Positions 26,268 to 34,733 of a stretch of DNA of 39,360 nt are shown here, in pieces. This DNA is from Afipia sp. (lineage in GTDB: Bacteria; Pseudomonadota; Alphaproteobacteria; Rhizobiales; Xanthobacteraceae): contig JAUSAX010000133.1 in assembly GCA_030652315.1 (NCBI GenBank), positions 1 to 39,360 on the forward strand. Direction: 5' to 3'. A program made the position numbers and the translations under genes. The notes under the pieces are model-generated. The model did no database searches and was not told the DNA's origin. It was given only the letters and a program-made list of their open reading frames with translations. Numbering within the stretch: position 1 is the first letter of the stretch; each line of letters begins with the position of its first letter.

Positions 26268-27422
26268 ATGACAAAGCTAACCTGGACCGCCGTGGTACTG
26301 GCGGCTTCCGTGACGCTGCCGGGCGCCGTGACCCTTGCCGCTGCGCAGGACATTACCATCGGCATCAGCATCAGCACCACCGGCCCCGCGGCTGCGCTCG
26401 GCATTCCTGAGAAGAACGCGCTTGAGTTCGTGCCGACCGAAATCGGCGGCGCCAAGATCAAGACCATCGTTCTGGATGACGCCGGCGATCCGACCGCCGC
26501 CACCACCAATGCGCGCCGGTTCGTGACCGAATCCAACGCCGACATCATCATCGGCTCATCGACCACGCCGCCGTCGATCGCGATCTCGACTGTCGCCAAC
26601 GAAGTCGGCGTGCTGCAGTTCAGCCTCGCGCCGATTCCGATCACCCCGGCCCGCGAGAAGTGGACCGCCGTGCTGCCGCAGCCGGTGCCGATCATGGGCA
26701 AAGTGCTCTACGAGCACATGAAGAAGAACAACATCAAGACCGTCGGCTATATCGGATTCTCGGATTCCTACGGCGATCTGTGGCTGAACGACCTGAAGAC
26801 CCAGACCGGCGCCATGGGCGGCATCACGGTCGTGGCTGAAGAACGCTATGCGCGTCCCGACACCTCGGTGGCGGGCCAGGTGCTGAAGCTGGTTGCGGCC
26901 AATCCCGACGCGATCCTGATCGGCGCATCGGGCACCGGCGCGGCACTGCCGCAGTCGGCGCTGCGCGAGCGCGGCTACAAGGGCCTGATCTATCAGACCC
27001 ACGGCGCGGCCAGCATGGACTTCATCCGCATCGGCGGCCCGTCGGCGGAAGGCGTCATCATGGCTGCCGGTCCGGTGATGGCTCCGGAAGGCCAGGACGA
27101 CAGCGCGCTGACCAAGAAGCCGGGCATGGCGCTGAACACTGCCTACGAGAAGAAGTACGGCGCCAACACCCGCAGCCAGTTCGCGGGCCATATGTACGAT
27201 GCCTTCGAAGTGCTGAAGCGCGCCGTGCCGGTCGCCTTGAAGAAAGCCAAGCCCGGCACGCCGGAATTCCGCGATGCTCTGCGTGAGGCGTTGCTGTCCG
27301 AAAAGGAAATCGCGGCCAGCCAGGGCGTCTATAACTTCACCGACAAGAACCGTTTCGGCACCGATGATCGCTCGCGCATCATCCTGACCGTGAAGAACGG
27401 CAAGTATGAAGTCGTGAAGTAA
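26268..27422 (+). CDS. ABC transporter solute-binding protein (Liv/HAAT type)
   Basis: A 384-residue periplasmic binding protein from ATG 26268, where GAGGGAGGA gives a very strong ribosome site; an in-frame ATG at 26232 would put 12 charged residues before the signal. Residues 1-26 are a signal peptide ending LAAAQ-D. The mature start DITIGISISTTGPAAALGIP is the family's type 1 fold. ADIIIGSSTTPPSIAISTVA and VGYIGFSDSYGDLWLNDLK are the ligand-cleft segments. Family members feed Liv-type permeases with amino acids or aromatic acids. Its position opposite pobA, and the LivF/LivMG/LivH genes nearby that lack their own binding protein, suggest uptake of 4-hydroxybenzoate or a related acid. A family A hairpin ends the gene. 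Confidence 0.92.
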   Translation: MTKLTWTAVVLAASVTLPGAVTLAAAQDITIGISISTTGPAAALGIPEKNALEFVPTEIGGAKIKTIVLDDAGDPTAATTNARRFVTESNADIIIGSSTTPPSIAISTVANEVGVLQFSLAPIPITPAREKWTAVLPQPVPIMGKVLYEHMKKNNIKTVGYIGFSDSYGDLWLNDLKTQTGAMGGITVVAEERYARPDTSVAGQVLKLVAANPDAILIGASGTGAALPQSALRERGYKGLIYQTHGAASMDFIRIGGPSAEGVIMAAGPVMAPEGQDDSALTKKPGMALNTAYEKKYGANTRSQFAGHMYDAFEVLKRAVPVALKKAKPGTPEFRDALREALLSEKEIAASQGVYNFTDKNRFGTDDRSRIILTVKNGKYEVVK

Positions 27423-27450
27423 GCGGCTGCGAATATTCGCTAACACTTGA

Positions 27451-27481
27451 ATGGCCGGGCTTGTCCCGGCCATTTTCGTTT
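27451..27481 (+). terminator. Family A half repeat acting as terminator
   Basis: ATGGCCGGG (27451-27459) pairs perfectly with CCCGGCCAT (27465-27473) around CTTGT and is followed by TTTCGTTTT. The same 23 bases form the left half of the family A repeat elsewhere. It lies 29 bases past the binding-protein stop and 27 bases before the convergent cyclase stop. Confidence 0.8.
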
Positions 27482-27499
27482 TGTCTCCCGCGCGGAAAT

Positions 27500-28510
27500 T
27501 TATGTCGCGAGCCCGACGACGGCGATGCCGTCGGACTTGCCGCGGATGTCCCGCACTCCAAGATCCTGCAGCGGAACCGGAGGCGCGGACTTGAAGCGGT
27601 CGATGGCGGCGCGTGACGCGAGGAAACCGCCTTCAACATTGCGGCTTTGCTCTTCGAGGCGCGCAGCCGTGTTCATGACGTCGCCATTGAATACGATGGC
27701 GCGTTTGATGTCGCCGATCTCACCGACGATCACGGTCCCAAAGTGGAGGCTTCCGCGGATTCGCGGCGCGACACTGAACTCCTTCTCGAACCGTCCCTGA
27801 AGCTGCTGCAGGATGGCGCGCATTGCGAGGAAACACCGCAGCGGACGGCAATCCACCGCCCCGGAGGCCTCCGTCCAGGTGACGATGATTTCATCCCCGA
27901 CGTAGTTCAGAACCTCACCCCGGTAATCGATAACGGGGCCGGTCAAGGTGCGGAAGGTTTTGTCGAGAAAGCGATGGATGCCGAGTCCGCCCAGACGTTC
28001 GGCCAGGGTCGTCGATCCCGCGATATCGACGAACAGTACGAACCGGTTTTCCTCGACGGGGGTGTGGTAACGCCCGGTTGCGAGATGAAGGAAGACGCGC
28101 GGACCAATGATGTTGGAAATTGCGAATATCAGATTCAGCGCAATCGCAAACACTGCCGAAAAGATGATGGGAGTCCAGACATCTTGTTTGGGATCTGGCG
28201 TCAGGCCTGCGATCAGGACGCCGAGATCGAAATACTGCACCGGAATGATAACGGCGGCATAGAAAGCGCTGCGGACCGCAAGGCTGGCGCTGAATGACAA
28301 GCCGCCCAGCCAGTCGCGCAGCCGTCCTGATGACGCAAAGAACTCGAAGGTGCCGATCGCACCGCTGATCAGAAGGCCATAGATCACGCCGATCAGAATC
28401 TGCCGTGGGAAAAATCCGACGTGAACGATGACGAAAATGATCCCGCCGAGCATCCCGGTTCCGAGAATAGCCGCGAAAAAGCGTAGCTTTCGCTCCGACC
28501 GCGCATCCAT
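27500..28510 (-). CDS. Membrane-anchored class III adenylate/guanylate cyclase
   Basis: A 336-residue protein from ATG 28510 (a TTG seven codons earlier is an alternative). Hydrophobic segments near 11-34, 38-60, 70-93 and 112-136 give about four membrane spans. Residues 155-336 are the catalytic domain: metal-binding Asp162 (LFVDIAGSTTLAERL) and Asp206 (NYVGDEIIVTW), and the transition-state pair Asn and Arg in GDVMNTAARLEEQ. The lysine usually four residues before the second aspartate, which selects adenine, is Asn202, so the product (cAMP or cGMP) is open. It should make a cyclic nucleotide from NTP at the membrane. It sits inside the aromatic module but converges on the binding-protein gene and is divergent from the small gene at 28632. 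Confidence 0.9.
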   Translation of the reverse strand: MDARSERKLRFFAAILGTGMLGGIIFVIVHVGFFPRQILIGVIYGLLISGAIGTFEFFASSGRLRDWLGGLSFSASLAVRSAFYAAVIIPVQYFDLGVLIAGLTPDPKQDVWTPIIFSAVFAIALNLIFAISNIIGPRVFLHLATGRYHTPVEENRFVLFVDIAGSTTLAERLGGLGIHRFLDKTFRTLTGPVIDYRGEVLNYVGDEIIVTWTEASGAVDCRPLRCFLAMRAILQQLQGRFEKEFSVAPRIRGSLHFGTVIVGEIGDIKRAIVFNGDVMNTAARLEEQSRNVEGGFLASRAAIDRFKSAPPVPLQDLGVRDIRGKSDGIAVVGLAT

Positions 28511-28620
28511 CACCGAAATGCCCCCGCACAAGAATGTTGCCAGAACGAGTATCGGCCAGAACGAGAAGCATTGTTAGATGAATTCGGCTGCCGCAAGCTG
28601 TGATATGATGAGCGATAAGC

Positions 28621-28627
28621 AGGAGGT
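28621..28627 (+). promoter_or_regulatory. Perfect Shine-Dalgarno site setting a TTG start
   Basis: AGGAGGT lies four bases before TTG 28632. It is a far better ribosome site than anything before ATG 28578, 28605 or 28608 in the same frame, and so decides the start of the 80-residue protein. Confidence 0.7.
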
Positions 28628-28631
28628 TACC

Positions 28632-28874
28632 TTGGATCAAAACGAAATTTCTGGACCGGATATTGTCTCAGCCAAGCGAACGGTGGGTTTGAATGACAAG
28701 GGGGTGATCACAACCATTATGGTGGTGCTTACAGAGTTGCCGCTGTTTCCCGATGATTCAGAGTTCGACAAGGCGAAGCTGAATAAGCTTCTGGTCGCAG
28801 TAGGGGCGTGGCAGGAGAAGAATTACCCGATCCAGGCGCACATCTTTCGGATGGAGCCTGAGCAGGATGACTAG
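28632..28874 (+). CDS. Small acidic protein of unknown function, 80 residues
   Basis: From TTG 28632 the protein begins MDQNEISGPDIVSAKRTVGL and ends HIFRMEPEQDD. Three upstream in-frame ATGs would extend it by 8 to 18 residues but lack ribosome sites. The middle part (NDKGVITTIMVVLTELPLFP) has a hydrophobic strand, and AKLNKLLVAVGAWQEKNYPI a helix; no signal peptide is present. I do not recognise a family. It is divergent from the cyclase gene (121-base gap), the only neighbour that shares its control region, so a link to cyclic-nucleotide signalling is possible but only inferred from position. Confidence 0.65.
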   Translation: MDQNEISGPDIVSAKRTVGLNDKGVITTIMVVLTELPLFPDDSEFDKAKLNKLLVAVGAWQEKNYPIQAHIFRMEPEQDD

Positions 28875-28880
28875 AGGCCC

Positions 28881-28923
28881 CGTCATCCTGAGGCGCGAGA
28901 GCTTGCGAGCCTCGAAGGATGAC
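28881..28923. repeat. Palindromic intergenic repeat, family D, copy 2
   Basis: CGTCATCCTGAGGCGCGAGA is followed by GCTTGCGAGCCTCGAAGGAT and GAC. It is the inverse form of the element at 5997-6044. It lies between the convergent ends of the 80-residue protein gene and livF. Confidence 0.75.
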
Positions 28924-28993
28924 CTTCAACAAGCCGTCGCCCTTGGAGGCTTCCGCTTCGCTACGGCCCCTCAGTAACGACGTGCTGTACTCG

Positions 28994-29725
28994 CTACAGC
29001 TTGCTCTGGTCGTCGTGCTGGAAGCCGAGATAGCTCGCCACCACGCGCTGGTCGCCGCTGATTTCCTTGGCCGAGCCGCTCATGATAAACTCGCCAAGCT
29101 CCATCACATAGGCGCGATCCGCGATTTCGAGCGCGGCGCGGGCGTTCTGCTCGACCAGCAGCACCGAGACGCCGGCCTGACGCAACTCACCGATGGTGCG
29201 GAAAATATCGGCGACGATCAGCGGCGCGAGGCCGAGCGACGGCTCGTCCAGCATCAACAGCCGCGGCTGGCTCATCAGGGCGCGGCCCATCGCCAGCATC
29301 TGTTGTTCGCCGCCGGAGAGCGTGCCGGCGAGCTGGGTGCGACGCTCCTTCAGGCGCGGAAACAGCGTGTAGACGCGCTCCTGCTCGGTGGCGGCTTTGG
29401 CGCGCGAGACACGGAAGCCGCCGAGCTGCAGATTTTCCTCGACCGTCATGGTGCCGAATAGCTCGCGATGTTCGGGCACGATGCACAGCCCCGCCGCGAC
29501 GCGATCTTCGATCTCGAAGCGGGAAATCTGCTGGCCCGAAAAGATCACGCTGCCCTTGAGCGGCAGAATCCCCATAATGGCGTTGAGCAGGGTTGTCTTG
29601 CCCGCGCCATTGGCGCCGACGATGGTGACGATCTCGTTGGCATTGACGTCGAGGGTCGCGCCGCGCACGGCTTCGACCTTGCCGTAGGCGATGTGTGCGT
29701 TCTCGACCGCCAGCAGTTTCGTCAT
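28994..29725 (-). CDS. livF: ABC transporter ATPase, LivF type
   Basis: A 243-residue ATPase of the branched-chain amino acid / aromatic acid class. Walker A is GANGAGKTT (37-45), the signature is LSGGEQQ, Walker B is RLLMLDEPSLGLAP, and the H-loop position is occupied by Gln in LLVEQNARAALEIADRAYVM, which is usual for LivF. It works with the LivG domain of the next protein to drive uptake. Its ATG overlaps the livMG stop by four bases (ATGA), so the two are translationally coupled. The livH, livMG, livF order on the minus strand forms one operon starting near 32543. The gene symbol describes the family; the ligand may be an aromatic acid and not leucine. Confidence 0.95.
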   Translation of the reverse strand: MTKLLAVENAHIAYGKVEAVRGATLDVNANEIVTIVGANGAGKTTLLNAIMGILPLKGSVIFSGQQISRFEIEDRVAAGLCIVPEHRELFGTMTVEENLQLGGFRVSRAKAATEQERVYTLFPRLKERRTQLAGTLSGGEQQMLAMGRALMSQPRLLMLDEPSLGLAPLIVADIFRTIGELRQAGVSVLLVEQNARAALEIADRAYVMELGEFIMSGSAKEISGDQRVVASYLGFQHDDQSKL

Positions 29726-31497
29726 GACGCGGTCCCCAGATAGGCCTTGATCACGTCGGGGTTGGCGCGGACAGCCGCCGGTGTGCCCTGGGCGATCTTG
29801 GTGCCGAACTCCAGCACGACGATGCGGTCCGCGATGTCCATCACGAAGCCCATGTCGTGTTCGACCAGCAGGACCGACATGCCCTCAGTGCGCAACTGGC
29901 GCAGCAGCGACGCCAGTTTTTGTTTTTCCATATGGCGCAGTCCGGCCGCCGGCTCATCGAGCAGCAGCAGGATCGGATCGACGCAGAGCGCGCGGGCGAT
30001 TTCCACGATGCGTTGCTGGCCGAGCGACAAGCTTCCGGCGAGTTGATGCATCTGGTCGCCGAGACCGACGCGCTCGATCTGCCTGGCGGCCTCAGCGAGC
30101 AGCGCGGCTTCGTCCTTGCGGTCCAGCCGAAGCATGCTGGCAATGGCGCCGGCATGGCCGCGCAGATGGGTGCCGATGGCGACGTTCTCCAGCACGCTCA
30201 TGTCTGGCACGAGCTTGACGTGCTGGAAGGTGCGGGCGACGCCGAGTTTGGCGATCTCCTGCGGCGGCGCGTTGTCGACGTTGTGGCCGAGAATCGAAAT
30301 CGTTCCACCCGACGAGCGCAGCACGCCGGTGATGAGGTTGAACGTAGTGCTCTTGCCGGCGCCATTTGGACCGATGAGGGCGACGATCTCGCGCGCCTGA
30401 ACGTCGAACGAGACATCGTTGACCGCGATGACGCCGCCGAACTGTTTGCGCGCGGCCTGAATGTCGAGCAGCGTTTCCGAGGTCGCAACGGCTTTGCTGC
30501 GCGGGGGCAGGGGCTCCGTTGCTTGCGGCCGGGGAAGCTTTGTGGCGTTGAACCTCAGCAGGGCAGCAAGGCGCGGCCACATGCCGCCGGGCGCGACCTG
30601 AAGCAGCACCACCAGCAGGATGCCGAAAATCACGGTCTCGAGCTGCGCCGATCCGTGAAACACCACGGGCAGGAAGCTCTGCAGGAATTCCTTGAGCACG
30701 ACGACGACGCCGGCGCCGAGCACTGCGCCCCAGACGTAACCCGCGCCGCCGACCACCGCGATGAACAGATACTCGATGCCGGCATTCAGGCCGAACGGTG
30801 TGGGGTTCACCGCGCGCTGGAAATGCGCGTAGAGCCAGCCGGACAGGCCTGCCAGCACAGCGGCATAGATAAAGACCAGCAGCTTGGCGCGGGCGGTCTG
30901 CACCCCGAACGCCTCTGCTGCGATGTGGCCGCGGCGCAGCGCGCGGATCGCACGCCCGGTGCGGGAATCGAGCAGGTTCATGGTCAGCAGCGCGCAGAGG
31001 ATGACCGCGAACCAGATCGCGAAATAGATCTTGCCGGGATCGGTGAATTGCAGCGCGCCGATCGAGAGCGGTGGAATTCCCGAAATGCCGTCATTGCGCC
31101 CGACAAGTTCCAGCTTGCTGAACAGATAGAACAGGCTGATGCCCCACGCGATGGTGCCGAGCGGCAGGTAGTGGCCGGAGAGACGCACCGTGATCAGGCC
31201 GAGGATGACGGCGGCGACGCCACTGACGATCAGCGACAGCGGCAATGTCAGCCACGGCGACAGTCCGTAGGAGGTGGTGAGGATTGCGGTGGTGTAGGCG
31301 CCGAAACCGCAGAACGCGGCCTGGCCGAACGACGTGAGGCCGCCGACGCCGGTCAGCAGCACGAGGCCCATCGCCACCAGTGCGGCGAGCCCGATATTGT
31401 CGAGCAGCACGATCCAGAACGGCGGCATGCCGGGAATGAACGGAAGACCCGCCATCACCAGCGCAAATACGATCATGCCCCATCGCTGCTTCATCAT
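29722..31497 (-). CDS. Fused LivM permease - LivG ATPase
   Basis: A 591-residue two-domain transporter protein. Residues 1 to about 320 are a LivM-type permease with eight or more hydrophobic spans and the family block [20 protein letters not shown]. After a Pro-rich linker near 325-345, the LivG ATPase follows: Walker [10 protein letters not shown] starts at 376, signature LSLGQQR near 489, Walker [12 protein letters not shown], and the [18 protein letters not shown]-loop. The open frame continues upstream to 31908, but that part is a shadow of livH; the start is ATG 31497 (or the next codon), six bases after the livH stop. Such fusions are known in bradyrhizobia. It should sit in the inner membrane with LivH and LivF. 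Confidence 0.93.
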   Translation of the reverse strand: MMKQRWGMIVFALVMAGLPFIPGMPPFWIVLLDNIGLAALVAMGLVLLTGVGGLTSFGQAAFCGFGAYTTAILTTSYGLSPWLTLPLSLIVSGVAAVILGLITVRLSGHYLPLGTIAWGISLFYLFSKLELVGRNDGISGIPPLSIGALQFTDPGKIYFAIWFAVILCALLTMNLLDSRTGRAIRALRRGHIAAEAFGVQTARAKLLVFIYAAVLAGLSGWLYAHFQRAVNPTPFGLNAGIEYLFIAVVGGAGYVWGAVLGAGVVVVLKEFLQSFLPVVFHGSAQLETVIFGILLVVLLQVAPGGMWPRLAALLRFNATKLPRPQATEPLPPRSKAVATSETLLDIQAARKQFGGVIAVNDVSFDVQAREIVALIGPNGAGKSTTFNLITGVLRSSGGTISILGHNVDNAPPQEIAKLGVARTFQHVKLVPDMSVLENVAIGTHLRGHAGAIASMLRLDRKDEAALLAEAARQIERVGLGDQMHQLAGSLSLGQQRIVEIARALCVDPILLLLDEPAAGLRHMEKQKLASLLRQLRTEGMSVLLVEHDMGFVMDIADRIVVLEFGTKIAQGTPAAVRANPDVIKAYLGTAS

Positions 31498-31502
31498 CGC
31501 TC

Positions 31503-32543
31503 TTAGTCCTCTTCCTCTTCGACCTCTGGCGACGCCAGCGAGCGCAGGATCAGGACCGGCAGCAGCAGCGTGAAGACGATGACCTCCTTGAAGTTGCTGG
31601 CATAGAACGACGAGAACGCCTCGACGATGCCGACCACCAGCGCGGCGGCGGCGGTGAGGGGATAGCTCACGAGGCCGCCGATAATGGCGGCGACGAAGCC
31701 TTTCAGGCCGATCAGGAATCCGGTGTCGTAATAGATCGTGGTGATCGGAACGATCAGGATTCCCGAAATCGTGCCGATCACGGCGGCGAGCAGGAACGCA
31801 ACCTGTCCCGACAGCGTGGTGCGGATGCCGACGATGCGCGCGCCGAGGCGGTTGACCGCGGTGGCGCGCAGCGCCTTGCCGTAAAGCGTGTAGCCGAACA
31901 GCAGCCACAGCCCGACAATCAGCAGGATGGTAATCGCGTAGATGCCGATGCTCTGGCCGGTGAACCGCAACGGGCCAATCGTGAAAGCTGCCGCCGAAAT
32001 CGCCGGCGCGCGTAATCCTTCCGGACCGAAGAACACCAGTCCCAGCCCCTGCAGGGCAAGGTGCATGCCGACCGACGCGATCAGCAGCACCAGCACCGAG
32101 GCGTGCGCGATCGGCTGATAGGCGATGCGATAGAGATAAAGGCCGATCGGCGCGACGATCACGATCGACAGCAGGAAGTTGATGGCCACGCCGTTCTGCC
32201 GTCCGGCCAGCGCGGTCGCGACGCCCCAGATCGCCAGCGGCAGCACGATGTTCAGCGCCAGCGACCGCAGCAACCGCTGTGCGCTCATGACGTTGCGGCC
32301 GGACACCATATCAAAGCAGAACGCGACGACGCCCATGCCGAGCGCCAGCAACGCGGTGCCCGGCACCTTGCCGGTGGCCAGCGTGGCGTAGGTCAGCGCG
32401 CCGAAGGTGATGAATTCGCCCTGCGGGATCAGGATGACCCGGGTCACTGCGAACACCAGCACAAGCGCAAGCCCGAGCAACGCGTAGATCGCGCCGCTGG
32501 TTATTCCGTCCTGCAGCAGGAACAGAAGGATCGTGCTATCCAA
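31503..32543 (-). CDS. livH: ABC transporter permease, LivH type
   Basis: A 346-residue integral membrane protein with about eight spans. [20 protein letters not shown] at the N-terminus and the [17 protein letters not shown] block are typical of LivH, and [20 protein letters not shown] with [12 protein letters not shown] is the family C-terminal region. It ends in an acidic EVEEEED tail. The start is TTG 32543, preceded by GAGGGGA. It is the first gene of the livH-livMG-livF operon and is divergent from the marR gene (181-base gap), which holds the operator described at 32626-32660. The solute-binding partner is not in the operon; the product of 26268-27422 is the likely one. Confidence 0.93.
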   Translation of the reverse strand: MDSTILLFLLQDGITSGAIYALLGLALVLVFAVTRVILIPQGEFITFGALTYATLATGKVPGTALLALGMGVVAFCFDMVSGRNVMSAQRLLRSLALNIVLPLAIWGVATALAGRQNGVAINFLLSIVIVAPIGLYLYRIAYQPIAHASVLVLLIASVGMHLALQGLGLVFFGPEGLRAPAISAAAFTIGPLRFTGQSIGIYAITILLIVGLWLLFGYTLYGKALRATAVNRLGARIVGIRTTLSGQVAFLLAAVIGTISGILIVPITTIYYDTGFLIGLKGFVAAIIGGLVSYPLTAAAALVVGIVEAFSSFYASNFKEVIVFTLLLPVLILRSLASPEVEEEED

Positions 32544-32625
32544 GGCGTCCCCTCACGCAACGCGCACATGCGGATGGAAGGGTCCGCCGGCACCAAAAGC
32601 GGCGGTTGAATTCCGCCATCGCTAT

Positions 32626-32660
32626 TTGATATGTTTCATAACAATTATCGAGTATAATCA
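32626..32660. promoter_or_regulatory. Operator/promoter region between livH and marR
   Basis: The 35-base AT-rich region holds two inverted half-sites, TGATATGTTTCATAA and TTATCGAGTATAATCA, the second being the motif shared with the pobA promoter (26003-26018). TATAAT (32653-32658) is a likely -10 box for marR, 66 bases before its ATG. The position between divergent genes suits a MarR-family operator. Binding is inferred. Confidence 0.6.
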
Positions 32661-32724
32661 CAAGCCCGACCGGCCCCAGGCCATTCGAGGCGCCCTTATA
32701 ACAACCGACGACGGGAAGCGCACG

Positions 32725-33258
32725 ATGGCTGTTTCCAGGACCGCGAGCGCCGGTGCGGCGAAGGCCAGGAAGCGCCCGGCGCGTCCGTCGCCCCGTCCAG
32801 TGCCGCGCCCCGCGCCGCCCGCGGAGGCGGTTCAGGTCGGCGACCTGTCCGAGTTCCTGGGCTATTCGCTCAAGCGCGCGCAACTGCGGATTTTCGAGGA
32901 TTTCATCCGCTGCGTCGCGCCGCTGCAGCTGACCCCGGCGCAGTTTTCCGTCCTGATGCTGGTGGAGACCAATCCGGGGCGCAACCAGACCGAGATCGCC
33001 AGCACGCTCGGGATCCTGCGGCCGAACTTCGTGGCCCTGCTGGACGAGCTGGAAACTCGCGATCTGTGCCTGCGAAGCCGGTCCAGCAACGACCGCCGCT
33101 CGCACATCCTGCGGTTGACCGACAAGGGCCGCGCGGTTCTGTCGCGGGCGCGAAAGCTGATCGAGGCGCGGCACGAAGCCCGGCTCAAGGATTTGCTCGG
33201 CGACACCAACCGCGACCTGCTGCTGGCGATGCTGGGCAAGATCGCGCGAGAGTTCTAA
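32725..33258 (+). CDS. MarR family transcriptional regulator
   Basis: A 177-residue protein from ATG 32725. A basic Pro/Arg/Ala leader of about 30 residues precedes the MarR domain. The winged helix is LTPAQFSVLMLVETNPGRNQ, then TEIASTLGILRPNFVALLDE and SSNDRRSHILRLTDKGRAVL (wing). MarR proteins such as BadR and CouR control aromatic-acid genes in Rhodopseudomonas, often sensing the CoA ester. Divergence from livH and the operator shared with pobA make it the likely regulator of 4-hydroxybenzoate uptake and use. Its stop and the glycerate kinase stop are three bases apart, in convergent order. Confidence 0.93.
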   Translation: MAVSRTASAGAAKARKRPARPSPRPVPRPAPPAEAVQVGDLSEFLGYSLKRAQLRIFEDFIRCVAPLQLTPAQFSVLMLVETNPGRNQTEIASTLGILRPNFVALLDELETRDLCLRSRSSNDRRSHILRLTDKGRAVLSRARKLIEARHEARLKDLLGDTNRDLLLAMLGKIAREF

Positions 33259-33261
33259 CGG

Positions 33262-34548
33262 TCAGGCAGGATCCACCAGAATGATGCGGATGTCGTTGAC
33301 GTTGGTCAGCGTCGGGCCGGTGTTGAGCAAATCGCCCGTGGCTGTGAAGAACGCCGTGGCGTCGTTGTTGTCGAGATACGCCTTCGGATCGAGCTTGAGC
33401 TCGCGGATTTTCGCAAACGTGCGCTGATCGAGGATCGCGCCGGCCGGATCGGTCGGATGTCCCGCGCCGCCGTCCGCGCCGTCGGTGTCCCCCGCCAGCA
33501 CGGAAATGCCTGATGTGCCGGCGAACAGGCTCGCGAGCGCGAGCACATATTCCTGATTGGGGCCGCCGCGCCCATTGCCGCGCACGGTGACGGTGAGTTC
33601 GCCGCCGGAGAGAACCGCCAGTCTTTTTCTCTCGGTATGGGCCTTCAACGCGATCTGCGCATGAGCAGCAGCGACATCGCGCGCTTCGCCCTCAAGATCG
33701 GCGCCGAGCGCGACGATCTCGTAACCGGCGTTTCGCGCAACGGCCACCGCGGCATCGAGCGATTCCTGCGGCCGCGCGATGATCTTGAAGTCCGAATGCG
33801 CGAAGGCTGCATCGCCGGGCTTGCAGCTCTCGTTGCGCGGATCGTTCAGCGCGGCGATCACGGCATCGTCCGCCTTGATGCCGTAGCGGGCAACAATTTC
33901 GCGGGCGTCCGCCAGCGTTGTAGTGTCAAGCACCGTCGGTCCGGACGCGATGGTCGCCGGATCGTCGAACGGCACGTCCGAGATCGCCAGCGTCAGAATC
34001 CGCGCTGGTGCTGCGGCGCGTGCGAGCCTGCCGCCCTTGATGCGTGACAGATGCTTGCGCACGGTGTTCATTTCGCCGATCGGTGCGCCCGAGCGCAGCA
34101 GGCTCTTGTTCATCGCCTGCTTCTGCGCGAACGAAATTCCATCCGCCGGCGCGACCCAGTTTGCCGAACCGCCACCGGACAGCAGCACCAGAACGAGGTC
34201 GTCGGGTCCAGCGCTCTGCGCCACTTCAAGTGTCCGGCTGGCAGCCTTCAATCCCGCTTCGTCGGGCACCGGATGACCGGCCTCGATGATTTCGATGCGC
34301 CGGGTCGGCTTGCCGTAGCCATGACGCGTGGTGGCAAGCCCCGACAACTTCGCCGGATCGATGCGGCCTTCGTCGAGGTAGTGCCGCTCCGCAGCATGGG
34401 CCAATGCGCCTGCGGCCTTGCCCGCGGCGAGACAGATAATGCGGCCGCGTGGTGGAGGCGGCAGGTGTTCGGCAAGAATGCGATCCGGATGGGCTGCGGC
34501 GACGGCGGCGTCGAAGATCGCGCGCAGCAGAGGGCGTCTGTCGGTCAT
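33262..34548 (-). CDS. Glycerate 2-kinase (MOFRL family)
   Basis: A 428-residue type-2 glycerate kinase. Residues 1-235 are the GK N-terminal domain with LAAGKAAGALAHAAE, the LSGGGSANW nucleotide loop and MNTVRKHLSRIKGGRLA. Residues about 310-420 are the MOFRL domain, with LSGGELTVTVRGNGRGGPNQ and GDTDGADG. It should phosphorylate D-glycerate at C2 with ATP, feeding lower glycolysis; older annotations call it hydroxypyruvate reductase (TtuD). No glyoxylate or tartrate genes are adjacent, so the pathway context is missing. Upstream is a 185-base gap with the terminator of the array gene that ends at 34734. The ATG at 34548 is the only sensible start. Confidence 0.93.
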   Translation of the reverse strand: MTDRRPLLRAIFDAAVAAAHPDRILAEHLPPPPRGRIICLAAGKAAGALAHAAERHYLDEGRIDPAKLSGLATTRHGYGKPTRRIEIIEAGHPVPDEAGLKAASRTLEVAQSAGPDDLVLVLLSGGGSANWVAPADGISFAQKQAMNKSLLRSGAPIGEMNTVRKHLSRIKGGRLARAAAPARILTLAISDVPFDDPATIASGPTVLDTTTLADAREIVARYGIKADDAVIAALNDPRNESCKPGDAAFAHSDFKIIARPQESLDAAVAVARNAGYEIVALGADLEGEARDVAAAHAQIALKAHTERKRLAVLSGGELTVTVRGNGRGGPNQEYVLALASLFAGTSGISVLAGDTDGADGGAGHPTDPAGAILDQRTFAKIRELKLDPKAYLDNNDATAFFTATGDLLNTGPTLTNVNDIRIILVDPA

Positions 34549-34621
34549 TATGTCATCGCGTGGCGTTGGACGGGCCCAAGATCAATATGAGACATGGCAT
34601 GATCGGCCATTCAGTAAAAGG

Positions 34622-34645
34622 CCCTCCGCAAGTTATTGCGGAGGG
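34622..34645 (-). terminator. Intrinsic terminator after binding-protein unit 1
   Basis: CCCTCCGCAA (34622-34631) pairs perfectly with TTGCGGAGGG (34636-34645) around GTTA. On the minus strand CCTTTTACTG follows the stem. It lies about 90 bases past the unit 1 stop; a second hairpin, CCGGATTTC with GAAATCCGG (34685-34709), lies between. Confidence 0.8.
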
Positions 34646-34733
34646 CGGAAATATTCTCAGATGTGCCCGTGCAGAGCGGGGAAACCGGATTTCAGATCTG
34701 GAAATCCGGCTCCCACCCGGCGTGAGCCGATCG

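Noticed and set aside
29857-31506. 549-residue open frame antisense to livMG
   Set aside because: It is the mirror frame of the LivM-LivG coding sequence, very rich in Gln, Glu, His and Arg, without ribosome site or recognisable domain.
31498-31908. Upstream extension of the livMG frame by 137 codons
   Set aside because: It overlaps livH completely in another frame and is Arg/His-rich; the Liv permease similarity starts at ATG 31497 right after the livH stop.
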